Of a stretch of 64,000 bases of DNA, positions 1 through 11,121 are shown in pieces. Both the position numbers and the translations under genes were made by a program. Where the stretch lies: NCBI GenBank assembly GCA_012932865.1, contig SAXG01000002.1, forward strand, positions 1-64,000. Reading direction: 5' to 3'. The notes under the pieces were generated by a model. That model did no database searches. It saw nothing but the letters and a program-made list of their open reading frames with translations, and was not told the origin of the DNA. Each line of letters opens with the position of its first letter. Position 1 is the stretch's first letter. Source of the DNA: Amylostereum areolatum (Eukaryota > Basidiomycota > Agaricomycetes > Russulales > Stereaceae).

Positions 1-295
1 AGCTGTAGAACGAGTGTGAATTTCTGTACATTATAATCGACATGGGGCGAACGCCGTCGAGGCAGCTTGCGCGGAGAGACCCAGAGGAGATGTGTGTGCA
101 CGTGACGTTTCGATAAATAATTTTATGAGAGGGCCTCGAGGCGTCCGCCACCTTTCCCGCTCGACCCCTCCTCCGGTCCTCACGGCCTCGTCTCTGCCTC
201 CCCTTTCACTGCTTTTTCTGCTTTTCTTTCTCCCCGCATCACCTCCTCTTCGTTTAACCTTAACCCCCCATCACCCTCTACCTCGCCCTCGAACG

Positions 296-2659
296 ATGCC
301 CGTCGCCGATAAGAACGACGACCACGATGTCACTCATGACCTGGATCAGGACAGCAACCGTGACCGAGAGAAGGGTGGAAATCTAAGGGTTCGTCCAAGC
401 GTGCGTGCGCCTTCCTAGGCGTTCCTTCACGATGCTCACCTCCTCCTCGATCTCTCGTCATCAGCCAAAGACCTGTCTCATGTCCCCTGCAAATTTTTCA
501 GAGTCGGCTCATGCACCGCAGGATCCTCCTGTCCGTTTTCCCACTCTATCCTAGAGCCAGGTCAGCACAAGGACACATGTGCTTGGTTCGTGAAGGGCAA
601 CTGCAAGTTCGGTCACAAATGCGCTCTCGCGCACATCCTACCCGGCCAGAGCATGGCCATGGATCGCAAGAACAAGAAGGCGGCGCAGGCCGCCAACAGC
701 GCTTCCAGGGAGGGCGGAAAGGTGGAAAATCAAAAGGTGGACACGGCAGAGGCGAGGGCGGGCAGGGGCGCAATCCTCTCCTCTCGGGCTCGACTGCTCC
801 TACGCGGATCTTGCATGGTTCAACGCGCGCGCCCATCCCTATGGCGCTCAAGGCTACCATATCCCCCTCGGCACCGGCGCCTCCTCTCCAGGACTCCGAT
901 TTCGCGGCGTTTGGCATGCCTGACGAGTCGACCAAACTTCCCACTGCACCCGCCCAGCGCAAATCCTCGACTTCTGCTTCCAACGAAGAGCCAGGCGTAT
1001 CGGAATCCCCATCCCAGTTTGAAGGCTCCCCAGGCAAGGATCTCGGTGTTCCGTCCACTTCGTCCCCGTCGCCGCTCCCCGCCAGCACCCCCTCTGCTCC
1101 TCGTCGCATTAACGACTCTGCAAACTCCGCAGATCTAGGCCCCATAGGGTCGCCTAGGTCGGTGTCCTCCTCCCATGACCAGTCCGGTCGTGAACGGGTT
1201 TTCACCGGGCACCTCTCCAGCGCGTGCGCCAGGATTCCTTTCCTCCTCCCCGTTCTCCGCGCCCGGCACGCAATCCGTGTTTTTTTCTTCGGAATCGCCG
1301 GACAACTTCAAGGCGAGGTCGGGCATTGCTGCTTCGCTCGGTGCCCAGCACACGTGGAGAGACAATTTTGGTCGTCTGCCTTCCGGTGGAGCGCATGAAT
1401 CTGTGGGAGATATCGTGGTGGAGGATGAGGATTTGGAAGAGTTCATTCCAGGATCGTTATCCGACCTCCTGACCCCCGAAGAGCGCTCCCGCAGATACTC
1501 GCGTACAAATGCAACCAACGCCGCAACCAATCTTGGTCCTGGCATGTCCTCGCCAAGGGAGGGAGGCTGGGGCGCCGGTCCGCGTCCCAGCGTCGAATCG
1601 CACCATCATCGCTACTCGCGTTCGGTTCCCGCCCCGTCGCTGCTAGGAGACATCAAGTCGATTTGGTCGGACAATGGACAGGGGTTGGCGGGCTCGCCGC
1701 GCTCGTCGGCTATGGAGCACACGGCGTCAGCTGGTCCTATAGGTAGCATGGTCAGCGGAACACCAGCCTCGCACAAATCGGGCTCTGCGTTTGGTGGCCG
1801 CTCGTTCGTGGACGACCATATCAATAGCTTCCTTTCGCCTTCCAATGCATCGGCCGCATTCCTACCTGGCACGCACCAACACTATCTCAACTCCAAAGGC
1901 GCGATGCAGCGCACGCCCAGTGGCGGTCTCCGTCCGGGGGCCTACGCGCCTACTAGCACCACCAACATCCCGGGCGCGAACGCGGCGAACCTGTTGGCGC
2001 GGCTTAACGAACCCCTTCCTCCTCAACCGCATACCGCAGGACACCAGCGTCAGCAGTTCGATGGCACGTCCGAGTCGTTCAATGGTCAGCCTTTCCATCT
2101 TGGGCGGCCGATACCCCAGGGCAAGGACTTCGGCGGAGACATGGAGGATAGAAACGCGCTCTCGCCGTCCGCGCTCGCGCTACAGTCGCACGCTCCCGGT
2201 CAGAGTTTGCCCCAGGGTCTCGCCGCGGGCTACTCGCGCATCCACGCGTTACCGCCTCCACCCCTCATCCCCTCGCCGTCCTCGTCGAGCGTGTTCGGAG
2301 CGTCGCAGTCGGGCACGTACGCGCCGGGCACCAGCATACAGAACAGCCATCCCGGCCCGTTCACGGATTGGATCGGATTGTCGCCTGGCAAGGCAAGCAT
2401 GGCGGAGCAGCTGCGCGGCGCGAATCCTTCGACCGGGTTCGACCCGATGATGTCCCGCATGTCGTACTCGAGTGCGGCAGCGGCGCCGAGGCCACCGCTC
2501 TCGCAGGCGCCGTCTGGGCAAGGTCCGCCGGGCATCCCGCCGCCAGCGACGCGTGTGCCGAGCGGGAAGGGATGGGCCCATGGGGGCACGCCATTGAGCC
2601 CGCTGAGCGGGCCGGTGTTGACGGGGGACGACGACGACCTGTTCAGCATGGACGGGTAG
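296..2659 (+). CDS. CCCH zinc-finger protein (Lee1-like), two tandem fingers
   Basis: A probable RNA-binding regulator. The start ATG at 296 gives a short acidic exon; a GT-AG intron of about 90 bp (near 375-464) joins it in phase to two adjacent fingers of spacing C-x7-C-x5-C-x3-H (CKFFRVGSC..CPFSH and CAWFVKGNC..CALAH, about 480-640). After these come a Lys/Gly stretch and a long Ser/Pro/Gly-rich, mostly disordered tail containing the block SPDNFKARSGIAASLGA and an acidic DDDD end. The reading frame slips twice: after the fingers near 712-721 (one base seems missing) and near 1165-1172 (one base seems extra), so the tail returns to the first frame. Neither slip is spanned by a normal intron. 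I infer sequencing indels or a pair of compensating mutations. The family assignment rests on the twin fingers at the N-terminus followed by a long low-complexity tail. The target RNA is unknown. Confidence 0.75.
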
Positions 2660-3161
2660 AACGATCGCAAAATCGTCGCGTCGGGTGGCTCGCTGGCGCG
2701 AGAAAAGAAAATTACTACAATATCACGGTATGCGTCGTTTGTTTGCAGTGGACATTGGCTATTCTTCCCTCGTCCTTAGTCTTTGATGGGGGGCTCCAGA
2801 GACTTGTGTATTGCGTACCTTCTGCCTGGGTAGCCTGGCGGGGGCTTTTAATATTGTATTTGCGTGCCTAGTTCGTGGGGAGGGCGAGGGCAGGTGCGCG
2901 TCCCGTGCGGTCTTGGTTTCCCAAGTCACTCGTTGTATGTACCATTAACTATCCCTTTGATTTTTCCTTTGTTGTTTGACGTCGTAATCATACACACCAT
3001 CTCAGCCTCCTCGTTTTCTGAACGCGTGTTTTGCGATCGTCGAGGGTGGGTGACGGAATTCAAAGACAACACCGGCAGGCCTGATCCGGAAGAGGCGGCC
3101 GCTGGCGCTTCTTTTCGACGCTGAAGCAAATTCTTGACTTTGTTTCCCTCCAACTCCATCC
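2660..3161. other. intergenic, 3' end of the CCCH gene and NOC4 promoter
   Basis: This 502-bp stretch between two same-strand genes has no convincing reading frame. It should hold the 3' UTR of the upstream gene and the promoter of NOC4. A T-rich patch lies at about 2950-2980. I see no repeat. Confidence 0.5.
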
Positions 3162-5430
3162 ATGGCTCCCTCTTCTCTTCCCCGTGCGCCTAAGCGCCGC
3201 AAACTATCAGGATCGACTGCAAGCTCGGAAAAACGAGTCCACCATCCGCGATCTCGAAACGCCGCATCTCCACCGCAATCGCGAAACAAGTCCTCGCTCA
3301 ACGCCATCGCGGACCTCGTCGAGCTCCTCCCGACGCTTCCGCGCGCCGAGCTCGTGCACAAGGCCGTCTATGCTTTTGTACCGCTCATTCGTGCTCGTGA
3401 TCAATGCTGGATTAGGACAGGAAGGAGGGGGAGGGGGACGAGGAGGGGAGAGTGTTGAGAGTGTGGATTGCCGATGCGGATGGGGGAGTACGAGCGTTTT
3501 TGGCGGGGACTGATGAAGGATGCAGGGAGAGTACGCTCAGGGTGGTTACTGTTTCTTTCTCTCTCTCTCTTATGTTGGCCATCGCTGGGTGGGCGAACGT
3601 TTGAGATCGGCTTTGCTGATTGTGCTTTAGACTTCGGCGCTGAAGATCCTTATGTCCCTCGTCAAACATCTGTCCGGCGCCGTTGAGCAGGTCTTCGGAC
3701 CACGGCCCCCAGTTCGCCGTACCGCTTTTCAAACGCGTCGTCCGTGCGCTGCTCGCGTGTCCGTCTTCGACGCGCGCGGGGCGCGGAGGACGGGGATGGA
3801 AAGCTTGAGGCGGACGTGCGCGAACTTTTCCTCGGGACATGGCTGAACGTGTACGACGACGTGCGGTGGTTCTTCCTCCGTGACTGCGAGTGCGTCTATC
3901 TTTATTGCCCCCAACGTGTCGAGGAGGACGAGGACTGACACGATGTGCGTGCACAGACCTATCCTCGCCCAGCTCGTCCAGGAAAAACATGCGCACGCGC
4001 ACGAAAATCTGCTCGCCTTCCTCGAGGCCCTGAGCACGTTCCCCAGTGTCCCGTCCGACATCAAAACCTGGTGGGTCGCCGAACTCGGCGCGAAGCCTCC
4101 CAAGCCGCGCGGAGCGGCGGCGACGGACGAGGACGACGATGCGTCTGAAGAAGAGGACGGTGCGGAGGACGACTGGCGCAAGTTCTTCGACGACGAGGAG
4201 AACGGGAAGAAGGACAAGGGTAAGGGCAAGGATGCGCAGAAGACCGGTCGACCTGCACCGGATGACCGTGCACCAGTCCGTTCACGCGTTGCCCTCGCAT
4301 CGCGCGGTCTTCACGCGCGCGTGGCTGAGCCTGCTGCCGCGGCTGGAGAAGGACGGGGGAACGCTGGCGATGCGCGCGTTGGAGGTGATGCATGCGAGGG
4401 TGATGCCGCATTTGACGAGGGCAGTGATGGTGATGGACTGGGTGGGCTCGTGCGTGGATTATGGTGTGTGCATCCTTTATATCATCGTTGAGATACGGGA
4501 GGAGGGCTGATGGGTTGAGGGTAGGCGGCGTCGTGGGGCTATTGGCGCTGAACACGCTGTTCATCCTGATGCAGGACTATAACCTGTGAGCGTCTTTTGT
4601 CGTTGTAGGACGGGCCGAGACTGACGTGCGCGACCAGCGATTATCCCGTATTTTACACGCGGCTGTACGCATTCCTGGACAAGGACCTCCTGCACCTCAA
4701 GCATCGCGCGCGATTTTTCCGTCTGGCCGAGCTGTTCCTAAGTTCGACGTACGCACACCTCGTCTTTTACGTGTGATGTAAGCAGACGAATAACAACATG
4801 CACACAGACATCTCCCTGCCACTCTCCTCGCCTCATTCGTGAAGCGGCTCTCAAGGCTCTCGCTGCACGCCCCGCCGTCGAGCATCGTCATCATGATCCC
4901 GTTCACGTACAACATCCTCAAACGTCACCCCGCGCTCATGGTCATGATCCATCGGGACTCGGACGTCGAGGATCTATCCGCCGGTGCGTTCGCCCTCTCC
5001 CACCACGTTGGGAAGGGGTCACTGACGTTGACAAACCCATTTTCGGCACAGACCCGTTCTTGGAGGACGAGCCGAACCCGAACGCGACCAACGCGCTCGA
5101 CTCGTCGCTTTGGGAACTGCACGCGATGAAACGGCATTATCACGCGGGCGTGGCCACGCTGGGAAAGGTGCTAGAGGAGGCGTTCACGAAGCCTGCGTAC
5201 CCGCTGGAAGATTTCCTGGACCATACCTACGGAACGGTGCGCTTTCCTTTCGCCTGTAGTCGCGTGGCGTAGACTTAGAGAGACGCGAACAGCTTTTGGA
5301 CGCCGAGTTCAAGCGGAAAATCAAGAAAGAGCCGGCGGTGGCGGACGAGCTCAAGGGGCATTTATTTGAGAAGTCGGAGGACGGGGTGGGAGGGGACGTC
5401 GTGGCGGAGCTTTGGAGTTTCGACGTTTGA
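3162..5430 (+). CDS. NOC4: nucleolar complex protein 4 (NOC4/Utp19), CBF/Mak21 domain
   Basis: A nucleolar factor for small-subunit (40S) assembly and export, acting with Nop14. The N-terminus is basic (PKRRKLSG) and is followed by helical repeats. The CBF/Mak21-family C-terminal domain is clear: HRAVFTRAWLSLLPRLE (about 4300), ALNTLFILMQDYNL (4545), DYPVFYTRLYAFLDKDLLHL (4640), then FVKRLSRLSLHAPP and IPFTYNILKRHP (4840-4930), ending DVVAELWSFDV. Introns interrupt it at about 3542-3631, 3890-3955, 4465-4540, 4587-4637, 4750-4806, 4983-5050 and 5237-5290. Between the helices there is an acidic stretch (DEDDDASEEEDGAEDD, about 4120-4170). Three places need a one-base frame change to keep conserved sequence: the T-run near 3372-3376, near 3415, and near 3780-3785. 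Because the yeast gene is essential and the rest is intact, I think these are consensus errors rather than decay. Confidence 0.85.
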
Positions 5431-5635
5431 GGCCTGTGAAGGCGTAGACCAAAAAGTATGTTATATGTGACTCGACGGTACAGGTTTGCAGTAATGCTAC
5501 ATGCTACATGGCCAGTGGGTGGGGGGTTACATTCGGGGGCGGGTGGTGTACATGTTTACATGCCGCGGTGCGAGGTTCAGATGCGACAGCTTGAGGGCTG
5601 AGGCCTGAGGGGTCGAAAAGTGCGGAAAAGGACGT

Positions 5636-6955
5636 CTACTCCTCCTCTGACTCGTCGCCGGATACCTCTGCATTCTCCCGACTCGCCTTGGCCATGAGCT
5701 GGGCGAGGTCCTGCTCTTCCGTCTCCGAGACGGCTTTTGGCTGGGTGGTGAATGCACGAGTGAGAAAACGGCATCGGGGGAGAGTGGGGGGGACATACCT
5801 TCATCTTGACGATGAGCGCACCGCCTTCCTCTTCTATTGTGCTCTGGATCATCTCGATCGCACGCTCGAGTCGTTCGACGGCGGCATACTACCTCTCGCA
5901 TTAGACCCACGGAAAACGCACGTAAGGTTCATGATATACCTTGTCCGTCGCGTTGGTGCTGAGAACATACAGCGGGGGAGCGACGAGCTTGACCTTGATG
6001 GGCACGGCCTCAGTGCTGGCGGCCTCGCCCGCGCGCAGCGCTTTCTTGATCGCGTCGATGCCGGAGGTGTTGTAGCAGGTGACTTCGACGTCGGCGCGGA
6101 GCTTGATCGGTTGGGGCGTCAGGCGGCGCGCGATGGTGGTCGTGAGCAGCAGGTGTGGTGCGGTGGGGATCGCGGCTGGAAGGGCGCCAAAAACGGTATC
6201 GGGCTCGCTGGGGGAAAGCGTTAGAGGAGAAAGGTGAGGGGGAGAGAGGACGCACGTGAGAGAGAGTTTGAATGCGTCGTAGGGATGTCCGTATTTGCGG
6301 CCGAGAGGCCAGGCGACGGTCTCGTAGAGCTGTTCGAGACGCTCCTCCTCGTTCGAGCCGGGGGGGAGCGGCGTTTCCTCCACGGCGTCGTCGTCTTTGG
6401 CGGCATCGGGCTTGGAAGGCTCTTCTGCGTCCTTTTTGGCGGCATCGGGGGCGGGCTCGGCGGAGGGGTCGAAGGAAGGAAGGCGGGAGGCGACGTGGCG
6501 GAGGATGGATGAGACGGTTTTTGATTTCATGTAGCGCTCTTCGCATTTTATGATGTCTTCGGGGGAGACACGACGTTTTGAGAGATCGATGTAGCCTGCG
6601 AAAGAAAATATAATTTGTGAGTGCGTGAGTGCCTGTGTATGTGATGGGATAAGGGGAAAGCGCACCCTTCTCCTTGTCGACACGGAGGACGACGACGACT
6701 TCGTTACGGCCGACGCGGATGAGTTTTTGGATGGATCGAATACGACGGCGGGAGAGTTCTGAGAGGAGGATCATGCCCTCGATATTATCGTACTCGAGCT
6801 GCAAAGAAATACGACGAGATAAATTGGAAGTGCGAGGCGGGGAGAGATGGCGAGAAACGCACGAGTTTGACGTACGCGCCCATCTCGGCGATCTGGCGGA
6901 CTTGAACCATGACGAGCTCGTCGACCTCTGGATATCTTTGTTCGTAGTATCGCAT
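5636..6955 (-). CDS. SUI2: translation initiation factor eIF2 subunit alpha
   Basis: The alpha subunit of eIF2, which carries initiator Met-tRNA with GTP to the 40S subunit. It begins [17 protein letters not shown] at 6955. The S1 RNA-binding fold follows with the regulatory loop [12 protein letters not shown]; Ser47 here is the residue called Ser51 in other species and is the target of the stress kinase Gcn2. Then come [21 protein letters not shown], the helical domain and the C-terminal alpha-beta domain ([20 protein letters not shown]), ending in the acidic tail SGDESEEE. There are five introns, at about 6797-6862, 6603-6667, 6207-6256, 5888-5941 and 5742-5799. A spacer rich in Ala/Asp/Lys (about 6370-6480) is longer than in yeast. 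The chosen start matches the family N-terminus; a longer in-frame start at 7063 would add 36 poorly conserved residues. No lesions seen. Confidence 0.95.
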
Positions 6956-7771
6956 CGTGGCCGGACGTCGAGGATCGGAAGAGGAGGTGGAGGAAAGGAC
7001 GTGCGAACTTGGAGGACGAGAAAACGAGCGACTCAGACTCAGAGTCAGCCGGGCCCTCGGCAATTCCCGACATGGATGGGGTTAGGGTTTGCTCGTTAGC
7101 CTCGCGGCCCTCGCCCGCTGCTTCTCGACTTGCGATAAAACATGCGCAACGATTACCGGTTACTGGAGCTGCGGGGCACCGTGAGCGAACGGGGGGCCCT
7201 AGAGACGATTTTCCATGTTATCGAACAGCCGAAACCAACGAGAAAGTGTTTATTGACCAAGTAACGCTAATTATACCGCTACTCGGTCGAGAATCAGTGG
7301 GAAGAATCGAAGGGAATGCGGAGAAGGCGAGCATCAGACACGAGGGGGTGGCCGATGAAATTGACGTTGAGATGGCGGGAAAAGGACTGGCAGTGGGAAA
7401 AGGAAAGGGTTCTAGGCAGGGGAAAACGGGGTCGCGTGCAGACTGGTGCGGACTGGAGGTGGTGCTCGCCGCGGCCGGATGCCGATGCGGCAAAACTTGG
7501 TCGCTGTGCCGGGCGTCAAGGAAGGAGAAAGGAGTCGTTCGGCAGATGGGGTCGCGATCTAGAGCGATGGGGGAGGGAGAGAGGGCGGGGAAGAGCGGGG
7601 GAAGTTGGGAGATGGCGCGGATGGGACTGGTGCGTGGCCGCGACCAGGCTGGCACGTGAATAAATTACCCCGGACTCCGTTTCGTCTGAGAGTTTGCCAT
7701 TCGCATAAGTCTACGCTCGCTCGTCCGTCCGTCGTCTGCGTTCCCCGTCCGCTCCTTCCTCTTCTCCACTC
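6956..7771. promoter_or_regulatory. divergent intergenic region between eIF2-alpha and PDK genes
   Basis: An 816-bp region between two genes that point away from each other. It holds long open frames on both strands, but their composition (Arg/Gly/Ser-rich, no domain) marks them as chance frames in GC-rich DNA. A telobox-like motif GGGGTTAGGGTTTG lies at about 7077-7090, on the eIF2-alpha side. Such motifs are common in fungal and plant promoters of translation genes; that it works here is inference. Confidence 0.45.
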
Positions 7772-10131
7772 ATGTCTGCGGGCTTCAAGATCACGCCCGC
7801 GCTCTGGGACAAGATCACCCACTTCGCGTCCTTTCCTCAGACCGGAGGTCAGCTCGTCGTAACCCTAAACGACCATGCGCCAGACTGACTCGGATCCAGT
7901 CTCCCTCCAGCAGATGGTTCGCTTTGGACAGAACCCGTCCCAGGGTACGCTTCTCAAAGCAAGCCAGTTTCTCGTCGGTGCGTGCGCACACCCGCCGCGC
8001 TCTCATTTTCACCGCTAAGTCCGCACAGAGGAACTCCCCGTTCGCCTCGCCCACCGCATGAAGGAGCTCGACGAGCTCCCGCACAACCTCAGCCACATGC
8101 CCAGCATCAACAAGGTCAAGAACTGGTACGCCCAGTCTTTCGAGGTCCGTCCCTGCTTTTCGTCTGCTCTTCGCTCCCGCCGCGCGGGCTTGGCCCGCTC
8201 GGCTGCTCACCCCGCACCCAGGAGCTCATCACCTTTCCGCCCATCAGCCTCCCGCATAACCTCCGCACCGCCCTCGCCGCCTCTGGCTCCAACGCCCTCC
8301 CCGACTCCACCCCGAATCCGTCCCTCCATTTCGAAGAGGACTCGCACTATGAGGCCGGCCACGGAAACGGCCACGGGCATGGGCACGGGAACGGCTCGCG
8401 CACCAAGCTCCGCATCCCCGTCGAGAAACGGTGCGTACCTTTAGCATCGCCCCTTTCTTTCCAAGAAGCAAGGGAGAAATCCAGCCTCGAGAATCTTAAC
8501 TGTCTCTTGGGAAATGACTCGTGCAGGCGAGGATGTTCGAAGGAACGGTCACTTCAGCCTTGCCTTCGACATTTCCGCCTCGCATTGGCCTCCCCGGGCA
8601 TTGTTAAGCATCTTTCAAGGCTGATTTCACCCTTGTTTTTTCGGAATCGAAGCTGCCATGCTCGCATCGCCATCGTCTCCGCTCGCTTCTGACGTGCAAA
8701 AACACACAGGTACTACGCCCACATGAACGGCGTCGAATGGCCCCCGGAGGTCCACGACTACAACAACCGCTTCACCCGCACGCTCGACAACATCAAGCGC
8801 CGACACGACCCCACCGTCACCACCGTCGCCCAGGGCGTGCTCGAGTGGAAGCGCTCCCAGGGCGCCCGCCGCATCGGCCTCGACATGCAAGCCTGGCTCG
8901 ACCGCTTCTACATGTCCCGCATCGGCATCCGTTTCCTCATCGGTCAGCGTGCGTCCTTTTTCGTTCTCTTCTCGCATTGCCAGCACCGGCACCTTCCCGG
9001 GAAATAAGGGTCGTGGTCCATGCCCACCTATTTCCTAGGAAACAATGTGGGAAGCGAGGCTGGAAAGCAAGGGTGGACTAACCCCCGTATCACTGCCGAC
9101 CGCCCCCTTTTTTCCCAGACATAAGGGTGAAATCGTGCCCTATTTCCTGGGGAACAACATGTGCAGGGGATAAAGGCGATGCTTCAGCATCTCCCCTCGG
9201 TGTTGATTCCCAGGTGCTCGATTTCACCCTTGTCTCCGGGAAACAAGGGTGACGTTCGACATTCTTCCCTCATGTCTGTTTCCCAAGAAATAGTCAGGGA
9301 TCAGCCTCGCCCTTCTTTCTCGGAAACAGGGATGGCGTGCTCGCAGTGTCGGGGGTTGTTTTACGACCATGTCTCGCTCACGATATTCGTTTACACTAGA
9401 TATCGCGCTCAATACGCTGCAACCCCACCCGGACTACGTCGGCATCATCTGTACGCGCTCCGTGAGTCCTTCTCGCCCGTCCTGCATCGACCCCGACGTG
9501 CTCAGACTGTAACCCAGAACGTGTACGACATCGTGCACGAGGCGATCGAGAACGCCCGGTTCGTGTGCGAGGAACACTACGCGATGTTCAAGGGCCCGCC
9601 CATCCAGCTCATCTGCCCCAAGGACCTCCACTTCGCCTACGTCCCCGGCCACCTCTCCCACATCTGCTTCGAACTGCTGAAAAACTCGCTCCGCGCCGTC
9701 GTCGAGCGCTACGGCCACGACAAGGAGGACCGCCTGCCCCCGATCAAGGTCGTCGTCGTCGAGGGCAAGGAGGACATCACGATCAAGATCTCGGACGAGG
9801 GCGGCGGCATCCCCCGCAGCGCGATCCCGCTCATCTGGACGTACATGTACACCACGATGGAGGGCCAGGGCATCGATCAGGATTTCCAGGCGAGCGACTT
9901 CAAGGCGCCGATGGCCGGGTTCGGGTACGGCCTGCCCTTGTCGCGCTTGGTGCGTCGGTTTCTCTCTCGTTTTCTCCGCGAACGCGGCTCGGGGGGGTCA
10001 GCTGACGCGGTCGAGCACAGTACGCGCGTTACTTCGGGGGCGATCTCAAGCTGATTTCGATGGACGGCTTCGGGACGGACGTCTACATCCACCTGAACCG
10101 GTTGTCGAGCAGCCGCGAACCGCTGCCATAG
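7772..10131 (+). CDS. pdk: mitochondrial pyruvate dehydrogenase kinase (PDK/BCKDK family)
   Basis: Phosphorylates and switches off the E1-alpha subunit of the pyruvate dehydrogenase complex in the mitochondrial matrix. Start [15 protein letters not shown]. The N-terminal four-helix domain includes [33 protein letters not shown] and [19 protein letters not shown]. The ATP-binding GHKL domain has the N box ([14 protein letters not shown]), G1 box (SDEGGGIP), the TMEGQG lid region and G2 box ([18 protein letters not shown]). The protein ends [12 protein letters not shown] His/Gly/Asn-rich insert ([13 protein letters not shown], about 8355-8395) precedes the exon for [16 protein letters not shown]. 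Introns are short except two: about 8430-8709 (280 bp) and 8950-9380 (430 bp), which are filled with related palindromic repeats. No obvious mitochondrial presequence is seen, as is common in this family. Frames and catalytic boxes are intact. Confidence 0.93.
8610..9350. repeat. degenerate palindromic repeats inside two PDK introns
   Basis: At least eight imperfect copies of a palindrome close to CCCTTGTTTCC / GGAAACAAGGG occur at about 8627-8650, 8990-9013, 9022-9051, 9104-9135, 9137-9168, 9222-9254, 9262-9300 and 9307-9335. The best is at 9226-9252, where the arms CACCCTTGT and ACAAGGGTG enclose CTCCGGGAA. They lie only in the two enlarged introns; the exon between (8711-8949) is clean. 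Confidence 0.65.
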
Positions 10132-10911
10132 CCCGATCCTGCCTCTCTTCACGGCTCTTTCATGACCCCTCACGGCGTTTCTGCACGCTCGTTCGCACCT
10201 TAGTTCGCCCCCGCAAGTGTACCATAGTCCCACCCCTCGCATCCTCGGTCCCAGACCCTCCTAGCCTTTCTTCGAATTCCGATCTCGTCCCCCCGCACAT
10301 CCTACCAAGTACCCGTGTTCCTAATCCCCAGACTCCGCCATGTACATGTACTTACCTACCTCAGCCCCGCCGCGCAGAAATAAACCAAACTCGATTTGGA
10401 TTTGGGACGGTCGGCGTGGATGGGAGCGCGTAGAAGGTACAGGAGCGTCATCGTGTTTTTGACGCGGGGTGTGGGGACTATATGCTATACACGTGAGAGA
10501 GCTCGAGAGCACTGCTAATATACATGATGGAGCCTGGGGACAGCGAGACGATAGGGGATATATACGATGCAACTTGAGGCGACGAGCTGGGGTTGTAGAA
10601 ATAGGATGGCGAGATGGCGAGGGCGTAGTATATAGTGTTGGTGTGGAGGTAAGGGGGAAAGTGGGGGTGGGTGTGGAAGAGTGGGGGGGATGAGGGAAGT
10701 TGGATATTGAGTACTTGAGTGCCTCAGGGGCGGTAGCGATGTTCAATTTATGTGAAGCGAAGCGTGAGAAAGAGAACACGACGAGGACAAGGACGAGAAC
10801 GAAGACGAGGACGAGGACAGACAAAACCGCTGAGTATGACAAGACGACATGTTAGATAAACAGAAGACAAATCCCTGGGAAAGTAAGAACGATGGAAAGA
10901 AATAAATGAGC
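10132..10911. other. intergenic between convergent PDK and WC-1 genes
   Basis: A 780-bp region holding the 3' UTRs of two convergent genes. A purine-rich stretch on the plus strand, with an imperfect GAC/GAGGAC repeat, lies at 10770-10825. No gene recognised. Confidence 0.5.
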
Positions 10912-11080
10912 TTAGGTGCCATCCCACTGTCTCTTGAGCGGGTTGACGTGCGCGTGCGCCTGGCGTTGCTGCTGCTGCTGTTGCATCAACATCGACATGT
11001 CCCAGTTATGCATAGTATGCATGTTTGACGGGTGCTCCTGCACCTGATAACGCCCCACCTGTGGCGTCTGTTGCTGCTGC

Positions 11081-11121
<41 letters not shown>

